DNA of 64,000 nucleotides from Tyzzerella sp. (lineage in GTDB: Bacteria; Bacillota; Clostridia; Lachnospirales; Lachnospiraceae): assembly GCA_017416155.1 (NCBI GenBank), contig JAFQDE010000007.1, forward strand, positions 45,936 to 109,935, written 5' to 3'. Each line of letters starts with the position of its first letter. The stretch's first letter is position 1. This document shows, piece by piece, positions 24,575-34,600 of the stretch. Under the pieces are notes generated by a model, which did no database searches, had not been told where the DNA came from, and worked only from the letters and a program-made list of their open reading frames with translations. The position numbers and the translations under genes were made by a program.

Positions 24575-25341
24575 ACTATACTGCCGACACCGTCCAAAAT
24601 TACTGTTGGACAATAAGCAAATGTTTCTACTGTTTCTCTCGTAGATACACCGGACAGAACCAAAACCGTTGACATACCACTTTCCATTCCGGAAATGATA
24701 TCCGTATCCATTCGATCCCCGACCATGACTGCTTCTCCGGAATGACATCCCAGAATATTCAAACCGGTGCGCATCATTAACGGATTTGGCTTACCGCAGA
24801 AATATGCTTTCTTCCCGGTCGCCAATTCAATAGGCGCAATCAGCGAGCCACAAGCCGGTGCAATGCCATTCTCAATTGGACCCGTCAGGTCAGAGTTTGC
24901 TCCAATCAGTTTTGCTCCTTTCAACACCAGATTGGTTGCCTTTGTCAATGTATCCAACGAATAACCTTTACTTTCGCCAACAACAACATAATCCGGGTTC
25001 ACATCATTCATGGTAATGCCCGCATCATAGAGTGCATTAAGCAAGCCGGCTTCACCGATGGCATAAACGGAGCAGCCCGGAGACTGTTCCTTTAAAAAAG
25101 CTGCAGTTGCCAACGCGCTGGTATAAAAATGATCTTCCGAGACATCCAAACCCATGCGAGCCAGCTTCTGCTGTAGTTCTCTTGGTGTGTATCCGCTATT
25201 ATTTGTTAAGAACAAAAACTGTTTATTTTCACGGTGTAGCCAATCAATGAATTCCACAACGCCCGGCAACACCTTATTCCCGTGATAAATGACACCGTCC
25301 ATATCACAGATAAATCCTTTTTTCTTATTGAAATCTATCAT
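24562..25341 (-). CDS. HAD-IIA sugar-phosphatase-like hydrolase (NagD family)
   Basis: A 259-residue HAD phosphatase with motif I GFICDMDGVIYHG, motif II FLFLTNNSGYTP and motif IV VGDRMDTDIISG. The C2A cap between them marks the NagD/PGP branch. Substrates in this group are small sugar or nucleotide phosphates; none can be fixed here. The ATG at 25341 is preceded by GAAAGGGA; the frame stays open 39 codons upstream without a site. It appears monocistronic. Confidence 0.87.
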   Translation of the reverse strand: MIDFNKKKGFICDMDGVIYHGNKVLPGVVEFIDWLHRENKQFLFLTNNSGYTPRELQQKLARMGLDVSEDHFYTSALATAAFLKEQSPGCSVYAIGEAGLLNALYDAGITMNDVNPDYVVVGESKGYSLDTLTKATNLVLKGAKLIGANSDLTGPIENGIAPACGSLIAPIELATGKKAYFCGKPNPLMMRTGLNILGCHSGEAVMVGDRMDTDIISGMESGMSTVLVLSGVSTRETVETFAYCPTVILDGVGSIVQER

Positions 25342-25495
25342 CTGCGATTCCCTTTCTCTTATAACTCTTTCTTGTATTTCATGTAATACATTATAGCCAA
25401 CATCTCGGTTCCCCGCAACCATATTCGTGTAAACACTATGTAAAATCCGTATAAACAATGAATGGCTGGAATTATTCCAGCCACCAATTTAACTT

Positions 25496-26185
25496 TTATA
25501 CATCTAGATACTCTAACGGATTCACCGGTTCACCATTTTTCAAAAGTTGGAAGTACAGATTGCATCCTTCCACGCTATAGTACTTTGTAGGCTCCCCTAA
25601 GTATCCAATGATATCACCTTCCGTGATATTTTCTCCCTGATTCACACATACTTCACCGAGCTGACCGTAAACTGCCTCATAGCCATCTCCGAGACTGACT
25701 GTGACTGTCACTCCTGTCTGCGCATCTGTCTGAATCGATGTTACTTTCCCGTCTTCTGTTGATAGGACTTCTTGTCCCACATTTCCTGCAATTACGACAG
25801 CCGGATTATATTTATATTGGTCTAAGGTAGAGAAATAAATAGTCTCGTCCATGCTATAATTGAGTAAAACATTCCCGTCTATCGGCCAAATAATCATATC
25901 CTCCTCCGAAAAGGAGTGTTTATTTTGTACCACCGGAGACTGTACAATTGGTGTCTCTTCAATAATAACGTCCGGTTTCTCTGTAATCTCAGCCTCCACT
26001 TTGTCTCCCTGAGTAGCCTGAAATTGTTCTTCTTTCTTTTGTGCCACTTGATTCTTCTCTTCTGTCTTTGCCAGTTCACCCTCGGAATTTTTTTCGTAAT
26101 TACTAAATGTAATTGCACCCACTATCGCAATCATCGCAATGAAACAAATCACAAGACCGACTGCTGCGCCTTTATCTTTTTTCAT
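25496..26185 (-). CDS. spoIIQ: SpoIIQ-like LytM-domain protein
   Basis: A 229-residue protein with an N-terminal membrane helix (AAVGLVICFIAMIAIVGAITF), a charged linker (about 30-85) and a C-terminal M23/LytM fold (VIAGNVGQEVLSTEDGKVTSI to NPLEYLDV). The zinc ligands of active LytM enzymes (HxxxD and HxH) are not present; the latter reads LYF. It is therefore likely structural, as for Bacillus SpoIIQ, which joins mother-cell SpoIIIAH across the engulfing membranes. It directly follows spoIID, the order found in Bacillus. The ATG at 26185 has AGAGGTG upstream. Confidence 0.8.
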   Translation of the reverse strand: MKKDKGAAVGLVICFIAMIAIVGAITFSNYEKNSEGELAKTEEKNQVAQKKEEQFQATQGDKVEAEITEKPDVIIEETPIVQSPVVQNKHSFSEEDMIIWPIDGNVLLNYSMDETIYFSTLDQYKYNPAVVIAGNVGQEVLSTEDGKVTSIQTDAQTGVTVTVSLGDGYEAVYGQLGEVCVNQGENITEGDIIGYLGEPTKYYSVEGCNLYFQLLKNGEPVNPLEYLDV

Positions 26186-26227
26186 ATTTATCACCTCTGG
26201 CTTTATTTTTGCCAAAAAATGATGCCG

Positions 26228-27058
26228 CTATTCCATATCCCACAAAATTTGTGCAACCTCTTTAACTTCTGTCCCAACAAAAAAATATTGCAAAATCTCT
26301 TTGTATCCTTGTCCTTCTTTCGCCATTTCATTTGCCGTATACTGACTAAGTCCGAGCCCATGACCGACACCTTTTGTGATGACTCTCGTGTTGGCCTCAA
26401 ACTCCTGAAGTTCAAAACAACTCGAAGCAAGTCCATACTTGTCTCGGAAATTTTCTCCGGTCAGCGTCTCTTCGCCCACAGTAACGGTCAGCGCATAACC
26501 CGCTGTATCCGTACTTGCAACCTTCGCTCCTTTTACTTCAATAAATTTACTCTCCATTTGATTGTCGGCAGCTACATCCTTTGGGCATTCACGCACTTGA
26601 AGGTACGGATAATCCTCGCTTCCGAGCGCCTCCTTTCCATTGCGTGTTTTCCCATTACTCACCTGATGAAACGGGACCAATGCCAGCTTTTCCTGATACA
26701 TAATGACTTCCCCTTCCGTCTCATCCCATATTTGTTCAAGTTTTCGGTACCATGCTCCATCAATGTCGCTAATGTCTCCGAAATTCTCCTGTTCGACAAT
26801 TGCCTCACCCAGTTCCTCTACCTGCTTGTACACGGTCGTTCTTACCAAAAGTGCCTGTGCCTTTAACATTTCCTCCTCATAATCGGAAGTCACTTCTTTG
26901 GCTAGGACACCAATGCAGTGCGCTTTCAGAAGTTCATTGGCTCCATCGCTTTTTTCCGTACTCTGTGCATTTCCTCCGTTCATAAATATTGTAATAATAT
27001 ATGGCAATAACACAATAATAATTAGTATTGCAAAGGTTTTTTTGATTCTCTGTAACAT
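26228..27058 (-). CDS. spoIID: SpoIID-type stage II sporulation protein (lytic transglycosylase)
   Basis: A 276-residue protein with an N-terminal membrane helix (FAILIIIVLLPYIITIFM) and a SpoIID/LytB domain. Family marks are CIGVLAKEV...EMLKAQALLVRTTVYKQ, PYLQVRECPKD and the end KGVGHGLGLSQYTANEMAKEG. SpoIID degrades peptidoglycan during engulfment with SpoIIP and SpoIIM. GGGAGG precedes the start. spoIIQ follows 42 nt later, so the two are probably co-transcribed in sporulation. Confidence 0.9.
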   Translation of the reverse strand: MLQRIKKTFAILIIIVLLPYIITIFMNGGNAQSTEKSDGANELLKAHCIGVLAKEVTSDYEEEMLKAQALLVRTTVYKQVEELGEAIVEQENFGDISDIDGAWYRKLEQIWDETEGEVIMYQEKLALVPFHQVSNGKTRNGKEALGSEDYPYLQVRECPKDVAADNQMESKFIEVKGAKVASTDTAGYALTVTVGEETLTGENFRDKYGLASSCFELQEFEANTRVITKGVGHGLGLSQYTANEMAKEGQGYKEILQYFFVGTEVKEVAQILWDME

Positions 27059-27112
27059 AAAGACAAGCCTCCCATATTATTATATGAAAGGCCTGCGTGT
27101 TTTATTACATTT

Positions 27113-27730
27113 CTAAAGAGAATGATGTTCGTGGTGATGGTGACTGTGGTGGTGATGTCCATGATGTCCGTGAGCATCTCCTGAGTGCAGGAAAATCTCT
27201 ATTAGATTTCTAATTGCATTGATAAGAATAAAAGCCGAAACTCCTATGGACATTATCGGATCAAGTAGTATGAAATCCGTGAAGCGCATCACAACAGCAC
27301 CAACCAATACAACAATCCATCCAAGAACATCTTCAAGCATATGTAAATTAACAGCCTTTTGATTCAGGGAATCACCCTCGCGAGTTACAAATGCTGCACA
27401 AAGATTTACACAGACACCTACAATCGCAAACACAATCATTCCGTCATAATTGATCTTCGCCGGTTCCATCAGTCTGCCAATGGCATTGCATATCGTTACA
27501 ATGGAACCTATCAACAGGGTAAAAGTTGTTATAAATGCTCCGATTATCGAATACTTTTCACCTTTTTTCTCCAAAAAATAAGAAACTCCAATGCTTACTG
27601 CATCGCCAATGTCATGCACGGCATCAGACATAATAGCTACGCTTCCGCTTATAATTCCACCAACAAATTCGAAAATAGAAAATGCTAAATTTAAGATAAA
27701 TGCAATAAGAATATTTCTTTCCGTTTTCAT
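27113..27730 (-). CDS. Short cation-diffusion-facilitator metal transporter with histidine-rich tail
   Basis: A 205-residue membrane protein with about six hydrophobic segments. It carries the CDF zinc-site motifs DAVHDIGDAVSIG (the H-x3-D-type pair) and HMLEDVLGWIVV. It ends with a run of mostly histidines and glycines (about 18 residues). The usual cytoplasmic metal-binding domain of about 80-90 residues is absent, so the protein is shorter than most CDF members (about 290-300). It likely exports zinc or a similar divalent metal. GGAGG precedes the ATG at 27730. It is divergent from a TetR-type gene. Confidence 0.85.
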   Translation of the reverse strand: MKTERNILIAFILNLAFSIFEFVGGIISGSVAIMSDAVHDIGDAVSIGVSYFLEKKGEKYSIIGAFITTFTLLIGSIVTICNAIGRLMEPAKINYDGMIVFAIVGVCVNLCAAFVTREGDSLNQKAVNLHMLEDVLGWIVVLVGAVVMRFTDFILLDPIMSIGVSAFILINAIRNLIEIFLHSGDAHGHHGHHHHSHHHHEHHSL

Positions 27731-27783
27731 ACAGTCCTCCAATTGATTAATAATCTTTTGTATGATACAATAAATTCGTTACC

Positions 27784-27862
27784 GAACACATTGTTCAATA
27801 AGATTGTATTCAGAATGAACTATTATATCAACATACGATTCGTCTTAGTTATTCATTACTGA
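27784..27862. promoter_or_regulatory. Candidate operators between the CDF and TetR genes
   Basis: The divergent intergenic region holds the short palindromes GAACA-CAT-TGTTC (27784-27796) and TTCA-TTAC-TGAA (27851-27862). They are plausible binding sites for the TetR-family protein, by position only. Confidence 0.35.
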
Positions 27863-27892
27863 ACAAATTATGAAAATTGTACGGAGACCAAT

Positions 27893-28444
27893 ATGGATAG
27901 ACGTCAAAGAAAAACTAGAGAAGCAATCTTCAATGCTTTTACTGAACTGTTATCAAAAAAGGATTTTAATCAAATAACCGTTGGAGAAATTATAGACCGA
28001 GCGGATATCGGCAGAGCCACTTTCTACTCTCATTTTGAGACGAAGGATTTTCTGCTCAAAGAATTTTGCGAGGAATTATTCTGCCATATTTTTGATACGG
28101 AAAATGATGAAGGACACGACCACCATCATATTTTCAATTGCGACGGCTCTGACTCTGTTTTTCTGCACTTATTTCAGCATTTACAGAAAAACGATAATAA
28201 TATCCTGGTATTATTATCGTCTCAAAATAATGAATTGTTTTTAAACTATTTTAGAAGTAATCTTGAACTGCTCATCGAAAGTCACCTTTCGTTGTTTGAT
28301 ATTCGAAAGAGTAAGGACATTCCGGATTTCTTTTGGAAGAATCATATCGTGTCCACCTTTCTAGAGACACTAAAATGGTGGGTTGGAAATGGTCTGAAAG
28401 AAAATCCGGAGGTTATAACCGAGTATTTCTTTAAGGTGGTGTAA
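27893..28444 (+). CDS. TetR/AcrR-family transcription regulator
   Basis: A 183-residue protein whose N-terminus is a TetR helix-turn-helix (TVGEIIDRADIGRATFYSHF, about residues 27-46), followed by a helical ligand domain. A HDHHHIF stretch near residue 75 is histidine-rich and could bind metal. It is divergent from the CDF transporter gene, the arrangement expected of a local repressor. The ligand is not known. Confidence 0.83.
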   Translation: MDRRQRKTREAIFNAFTELLSKKDFNQITVGEIIDRADIGRATFYSHFETKDFLLKEFCEELFCHIFDTENDEGHDHHHIFNCDGSDSVFLHLFQHLQKNDNNILVLLSSQNNELFLNYFRSNLELLIESHLSLFDIRKSKDIPDFFWKNHIVSTFLETLKWWVGNGLKENPEVITEYFFKVV

Positions 28445-28467
28445 TTCTAACTGGGTATTTTGGAGTT

Positions 28468-29040
28468 TTAATCTTTTTGGCACATATCACTACCGCTTTT
28501 GTATAAATAGCACCCTTTGTCATGTGAATAAATCACTCCTACTGCTTGCAGATAGGAATAAATTATTGTCGAACCCACGAATTTCATTCCTCTTTTTTGC
28601 AAATCCTTTGAAATGGCATCCGATAGTTCATTCGTTGTTCTATCTGTTTCATATATAATGTTATCGCCCGTGAATGTTCTTAAGTAGTTGTAAAATGAAC
28701 CATATTCCTTCACGATTGCTTTGAAGATTTTGCTGTTGTTAATACTTGCATTGATTTTTAATTTGTTTCTGATGATTTCTTTATTATTCAACAACTCTTG
28801 TATTTTTTGTTCATCATATAAGCATACTTTTTCTAGGTCAAAATTGTCATATGCCATGCGGAAGCTTTCTCTTTTATTTAATACACATTCCCAAGACAAG
28901 CCTGCTTGAAAAGATTCCAATATTAACATTTCATATAAATATTTGTCATCATAATTAGGTTGACACCACTCGTTGTCGTGATAGTCGATATATTTGGGAT
29001 TGTTTAAGTTGCACCAAGTGCATCTTGTTTTGTTGTTCAT
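28468..29040 (-). CDS. tag: DNA-3-methyladenine glycosylase I
   Basis: A 190-residue base-excision repair enzyme. It begins RCTWCNLNNPKYIDYHDNEW, carrying the zinc Cys and His of Tag. The core helix-hairpin and LESFQAGLSWECVLNKRESF follow. The end has GVIYSHDKGC with the remaining His and Cys ligands. It removes 3-methyladenine from alkylated DNA. AGAGGTG precedes the ATG at 29040; an upstream in-frame Met lacks a site. Confidence 0.9.
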   Translation of the reverse strand: MNNKTRCTWCNLNNPKYIDYHDNEWCQPNYDDKYLYEMLILESFQAGLSWECVLNKRESFRMAYDNFDLEKVCLYDEQKIQELLNNKEIIRNKLKINASINNSKIFKAIVKEYGSFYNYLRTFTGDNIIYETDRTTNELSDAISKDLQKRGMKFVGSTIIYSYLQAVGVIYSHDKGCYLYKSGSDMCQKD

Positions 29041-29134
29041 AATAGATTCACCTCTGAAATACAAGAACCTCAAACAAGCTCAAAAGCTCATTCAAGGTCC
29101 TCTATTTTACTGCAAAAACCAAGCCAAATCGGCA

Positions 29135-31597
29135 TTACATCTCTACTGTCACTTTGTCAAGTTTCCATATCTCATCCACATACTGCTGAATTGTGCGGTC
29201 CGATGTGAAGAGTCCGCATGAAGCCGTCTGCATAAGTGCCATTCTTGACCATTTATCCTGATCTCTGTAAGCTTCCTCCACACGTTTTTGTGCTTCTGCA
29301 TAACTTCTGAAATCTTTCAAGATAAAGTATGCGTCTGCCTTGCTACTGCTATATGTGTTGAGAAGGGAGTTATAAAGGTCTCTGTATAACTCTCTGTCTC
29401 CATTAGCATATGTGCCATCTACAAGTTGGTCTACTACACGCTTCAAATCCCAGTCATTGAAGTAGATATCGATTGGATTATATCCGCCGTTATTCTCGTA
29501 GTTAATAACTTCATCTGAGCTAAGTCCGAAAATAAATGCGTTCTCTGCGCCAACTTCTTTGACGATTTCCACGTTTGCACCGTCCATGGTTCCGAGTGTC
29601 GGAGCGCCGTTTAACATGAACTTCATGTTACCTGTTCCTGAAGCTTCTTTTGATGCTGTAGAAATCTGTTCGCTGACATCTGCTGCTGCGAAAATAAGTT
29701 CTGCATTTGACACTCTGTAGTCTTCGATAAATACAACTTTCAGTTTGCCATTGATGCTTGCATCGTTGTTAATCACATCTGCAACAGAGTTAATTAACTT
29801 GATGGTCTGTTTTGCACGGCGATATCCTGCTGCTGCCTTTGCACCAAAGATAAATGTTCTTGGGTAGAAAGACATCTCCGGATGGTCTTTTATCTGATTA
29901 TACAAGTACATTACGTGCAAAATATTAAGGAATTGACGTTTGTACTCGTGGAGTCTCTTAACCTGAACATCGAAAATAGAGTTCGGGTCAACTTCAACAC
30001 CATTGTGCTTCAAAATGTATTCTGCAAGACGAACTTTATTCTGGTATTTGATTTCCATAAATTCTTTTCTTGCTTTTTCGTCATCTGCAAGTGGTTTTAA
30101 TTTTGCCATCTGAGAAAGGTCTGTAATCCAGCCGTCTCCGATGTGGTCTGTCACCCAGTCAGCAAGGAGTGGGTTACCGTGGAGAAGGAATCTTCTCTGT
30201 GTGATACCGTTTGTCTTATTGTTGAATTTCTCCGGCATCATTTCGTAGAAATCTCTGAGTTCTTGTTTCTTCAAGATTTCTGTGTGGAGTGCCGCAACAC
30301 CGTTTACAGAATAACCTGCCGCAATTGCAAGGTGTGCCATCTTCACCTGACCATCGTAGAGAATTGCCATCTTGCGCACTTTCTCTTCGTTGTTCGGATA
30401 TTTTTCTTTGATTGCTGTCACGAAACGACGGTCAATCTCTTCTACAATCTGATATACACGTGGAAGCAGTCTCTGGAAGAGGTCAATTGGCCATTTTTCC
30501 AACGCTTCCGACATGATTGTATGGTTCGTGTAAGCACATGTCTTTGTTGTTACTTTCCATGCTTCATCCCACTCGAGACCTTCTTCATCCATAAGAAGTC
30601 TCATAAGTTCTGCTACAGAAACAGTCGGATGTGTATCATTCATCTGAATCGTTACTTTTTCATGTAATTTTGTAATATCGTCATGGTCTCTCTTATACTT
30701 TGCAATTAATTCCTGCAAGCTAGCAGAAATGAAGAAATACTGTTGTTTCAAACGAAGCTCTTTACCTGCGTAGTGGTTGTCGTTTGGATACAATACTTCT
30801 ACGATTGTCTTTGCAAGGTTCTCTTGCTCAATCGCTTTTTGATATTCACCGCGGTCAAAACGATCAAGCTGGAATTCTGTAATCGCCTTTGCATCCCAAA
30901 TACGAAGTGTGTTTACAATGTTATTGTTGTAACCAACGATTGGCATGTCGTATGGAACTGCAAGAACAGATTCATAATTCTCCTGGATGTAATGATAGCG
31001 ACCAGTCTTTTCATCTTTTTCTACACGGATATTTCCACCGAAGCGAACTTCCTTCGCGTACTCATCGCGACGAACTTCAAATGGGTTACCATCTTTTAAC
31101 CAGTTATCAGGTGTTTCTACCTGATAACCATCTTTGATTTTTTGTTTGAACATACCATAGCGGTAACGGATTCCACAACCATATGCGGCATATCCAAGTG
31201 AAGCGAGTGAGTCAAGAAAACATGCTGCAAGACGTCCAAGACCACCGTTACCAAGTGCTGCATCTGGTTCTTGATCTTCGATTGCATTAAGGTTGATTCC
31301 CATCTCGTCAAGTGCTTCTCGTACTTCTTTGTAAGATGTCAAATTGATTAAGTTGTTGCCAAGCGCTCTACCCATAAGAAATTCCATCGACATGTAGTAA
31401 ACTGTCTTCGGATCATCCTTTTTGTATTGCTTTTGTGTTGCCAACCATTTGTCAATGATTTCATCTTTGATTGCATAAGAAACCGCTTGAAAACGTTGCT
31501 GCTCTGAAGCTTCTTCAATTGTTTTTCTGTATAAACGTTTTACGTTGTTTTTTACCTTTTTCTGAAATTCTGCTTTATTAAAATTATTCTGTGCCAT
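29135..31597 (-). CDS. glgP: Glycogen/starch phosphorylase
   Basis: An 820-residue GT35 enzyme that releases glucose 1-phosphate from glycogen ends. Visible are EDQEPDAALGNGGLGRLAACFLDS and the pyridoxal-phosphate lysine motif KEASGTGNMKFMLNGAP near residue 660. The length is typical. AGGAGAAG precedes the ATG. The start lies 9 bp after the ileS stop with no terminator between them, so it is probably read from the ileS T-box promoter. Confidence 0.95.
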   Translation of the reverse strand: MAQNNFNKAEFQKKVKNNVKRLYRKTIEEASEQQRFQAVSYAIKDEIIDKWLATQKQYKKDDPKTVYYMSMEFLMGRALGNNLINLTSYKEVREALDEMGINLNAIEDQEPDAALGNGGLGRLAACFLDSLASLGYAAYGCGIRYRYGMFKQKIKDGYQVETPDNWLKDGNPFEVRRDEYAKEVRFGGNIRVEKDEKTGRYHYIQENYESVLAVPYDMPIVGYNNNIVNTLRIWDAKAITEFQLDRFDRGEYQKAIEQENLAKTIVEVLYPNDNHYAGKELRLKQQYFFISASLQELIAKYKRDHDDITKLHEKVTIQMNDTHPTVSVAELMRLLMDEEGLEWDEAWKVTTKTCAYTNHTIMSEALEKWPIDLFQRLLPRVYQIVEEIDRRFVTAIKEKYPNNEEKVRKMAILYDGQVKMAHLAIAAGYSVNGVAALHTEILKKQELRDFYEMMPEKFNNKTNGITQRRFLLHGNPLLADWVTDHIGDGWITDLSQMAKLKPLADDEKARKEFMEIKYQNKVRLAEYILKHNGVEVDPNSIFDVQVKRLHEYKRQFLNILHVMYLYNQIKDHPEMSFYPRTFIFGAKAAAGYRRAKQTIKLINSVADVINNDASINGKLKVVFIEDYRVSNAELIFAAADVSEQISTASKEASGTGNMKFMLNGAPTLGTMDGANVEIVKEVGAENAFIFGLSSDEVINYENNGGYNPIDIYFNDWDLKRVVDQLVDGTYANGDRELYRDLYNSLLNTYSSSKADAYFILKDFRSYAEAQKRVEEAYRDQDKWSRMALMQTASCGLFTSDRTIQQYVDEIWKLDKVTVEM

Positions 31598-31606
31598 TTA
31601 CTTCTC

Positions 31607-34600
31607 CTATTTTTCAACACCTAAAGTCACTTTTTCACCGTTAACATTCCATTCTTTGGTGTATCCTATCGGTGCCTTCTTTTCTACTGCTGTCGCCAAA
31701 ACTTCTTCGCCGATTGCATCCGCATATTTTGCGAAAAGTGTTTCTGCCTTCTCCGTTCCAACATAAGAAACTTGGATCTTATCTGTCACTTCAAAGTCTG
31801 CCTCTTTTCTCATGGTCTGAATCTTGCTGATGAGTTCTCGAACAAAACCTTCCTCCAAGAGTTCTTCTGTCAGATTGGTATCAAGTACAACCGTAGCACT
31901 ATTGTCACTTTCTGATACATATCCTTCCATCTGAGCCATATCAATCAAAAGGTCTTCTTTCAGTAACACCACTTCTTGGCCGTTAATATCAAGCTTCAAC
32001 ATACCCGTTGCATTTACTTCATCCATCGCTGCGTTTCCATCCAACGAATCGAGCGCACCGCGGATACCTCCAAGTAATTTGCCGTATTTTGGGCCAACTG
32101 TCTTGAGTTGTGGTTTAAATGTATAGGAAGTAAATGCTCTAACATCGTCTGTAAATTCCAATGTCTTAACATTCAACTCTTCTTCTACGATTTCCTGATA
32201 GAATTCCGGCAATGTCACTTCTGATTTTACGAACATCTTACCGATTGGCTGACGGTTCTTGATGTTTGCTGCATTTCTACAAGCGCGGCCCATAACAACG
32301 AGTTTTAATACTTCGTCCATATTTGCCTCAAGTTCTGCATCAACCATAGAAGCATCGTAAGTTGGGAAGTCACATAAGTGAATACTTTCCGGTGCATTTG
32401 CATCCAGACCTCTTACAAGGTTCTGATAAATGTCTTCTGTCATGAATGGTGTCATCGGAGCTGCCGCTTTTGCCACAGTCACAAGTGCTGTGTAAAGTGT
32501 CATGTAAGCGTTAATCTTATCCTGTTCCATTCCTTTTGCCCAGAAACGTTCACGGCTTCTTCTTACATACCAGTTACTCATATCATCTACGAAATCCTGA
32601 AGTGCTCTTGCAGCTTCCGGAATCCTGTAATTTCCAAGGTTATCATCTACTGTCTTAACAAGTGTATTCAACTTGGACAATAACCATTTATCCATAACTG
32701 ATAATTTATCATATTCTAATTCATATTTTGTCGGATCGAACTGGTCAATCTCTGCATAAAGCACGTAGAATGCATAGGTATTCCAAAGTGTACCCATGAA
32801 TTTACGTTGTCCTTCCACAACGGCATCTCCATGGAAGCGGTTTGGAAGCCATGGTGCACTGTTGATGTAGAAATACCAACGGATTGCGTCAGCGCCGTAT
32901 TTCTCAAGTGCTTCGAATGGATCTACTGCATTTCCTTTTGACTTACTCATCTTCTGACCGTCTTTGTCCTGAACGTGACCAAGTACAAGTACGTTCTTGT
33001 ATGGAGCCTTGTCGAAAATAAGTGTCGAGATTGCAAGCAATGAATAGAACCATCCTCGCGTCTGGTCTACACCTTCTGAGATAAACTCAGCCGGAAATTG
33101 CTGCTCGAACAAATCATGGTTCTCGAATGGGTAGTGATGCTGTGCAAATGGCATCGCTCCACTGTCAAACCAACAGTCGATAACTTCCGGTACACGGCGC
33201 ATTTCTTTGCCACAGTGTGGACACTTGATTGTCACTTCATCGATAAATGGACGGTGAAGTTCCACGTTGTCCGGACAGTTGTCTGACATTTCTTTTAATT
33301 CTGCAATGCTTCCGATGGAATGCTGATGTCCACATTCACACTCCCAGATATTGAGCGGAGTTCCCCAGTAACGGTTACGGCTGATACCCCAGTCCTGAAC
33401 ATTTTCAAGCCAGTCTCCGAAACGTCCCTTACCGATGCTCTCCGGAATCCAGTTCACAGTATTGTTATTGCGGATTAAGTTTTCTTTCACATCTGTCATC
33501 TTGATGAACCAAGATTCGCGAGCGTAGTAGATTAGTGGAGTGTTACATCTCCAGCAATGCGGATAACTATGCTCGAAGTTCGGAGCAGAGAAAAGAAGTC
33601 CTCGCTCTTCCAAATCCTGAAGTACCAGCGGGTCAGCCTTCTTACAGAATGTTCCGGCCCAAGGTGTCTCCTCTGTCATTTCACCCTTTTCATCTACTAA
33701 CTGAAGGAATGGAAGATCATATTTACGCCCAACGTTCGCATCGTCTTCACCGAATGCCGGAGCAATATGAACCACACCTGTACCATCCGTCAGTGTTACA
33801 TAGGTGTCACATGTTACATAATATGCCTTTTTATTTAACTGTGCAAAGGAAAATAATGGTTCGTACTCTTTGCCTTCAAGGTCTTTTCCTACGTAAGTCT
33901 CTAATACTTCGACATCACCCTCTAATACAGAAGCAACTAAAGCCTCTGCCATATAGTATGTGTATTCCCCATTCTGTACTTTTACATAAGTTTCATTTGG
34001 GTTCACACAAAGAGCAACGTTTGATGGCAATGTCCAAGGTGTTGTTGTCCAAGCTAAGATATATGCATCTTCGCCTTTTACTTTGAATCTTGCGATTGCA
34101 GAGCGTTCTTTTACATCCTTGTATCCTTGTGCAACTTCATGGCTTGAAAGCGGTGTTCCACAACGTGGACAATAAGGCACTATCTTATAACCCTTGTAAA
34201 GAAGTCCTTTTTCCCAGATTTGTTTTAATGCCCACCACTCTGACTCGATAAAGTTATTGTCATACGTGATGTATGGATTCTCCATATCTACCCAGAAACC
34301 TACTGTAGATGAGAAACCTTCCCACATTCCTTTATATTTCCATACACTATCTTTACAGTGAGCGATAAACGGCTCAAGTCCATACTCTTCAATCTGCTCT
34401 TTTCCGTTGATGCCAAGCATTTTTTCCACTTCAAGCTCAACCGGGAGACCATGGGTATCCCATCCAGCTTTTCTTGGAACCATGTAACCTTTCATTGTGC
34501 GGTATCTTGGAATCATGTCCTTGATAACACGAGTAAGCACATGTCCGATATGTGGTTTACCATTGGCTGTCGGTGGGCCATCGTAGAATGTGTATGTTTC

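Noticed and set aside
25916-26866. Plus-strand open frame of 316 codons
   Set aside because: It lies antisense to spoIIQ and spoIID, has a low-complexity Phe/Cys/His-rich product and no ribosome binding site.
29063-29104. Hairpin between tag and glgP as a glgP terminator
   Set aside because: The pairing needs several internal mismatches, so it is too weak to list as a feature.
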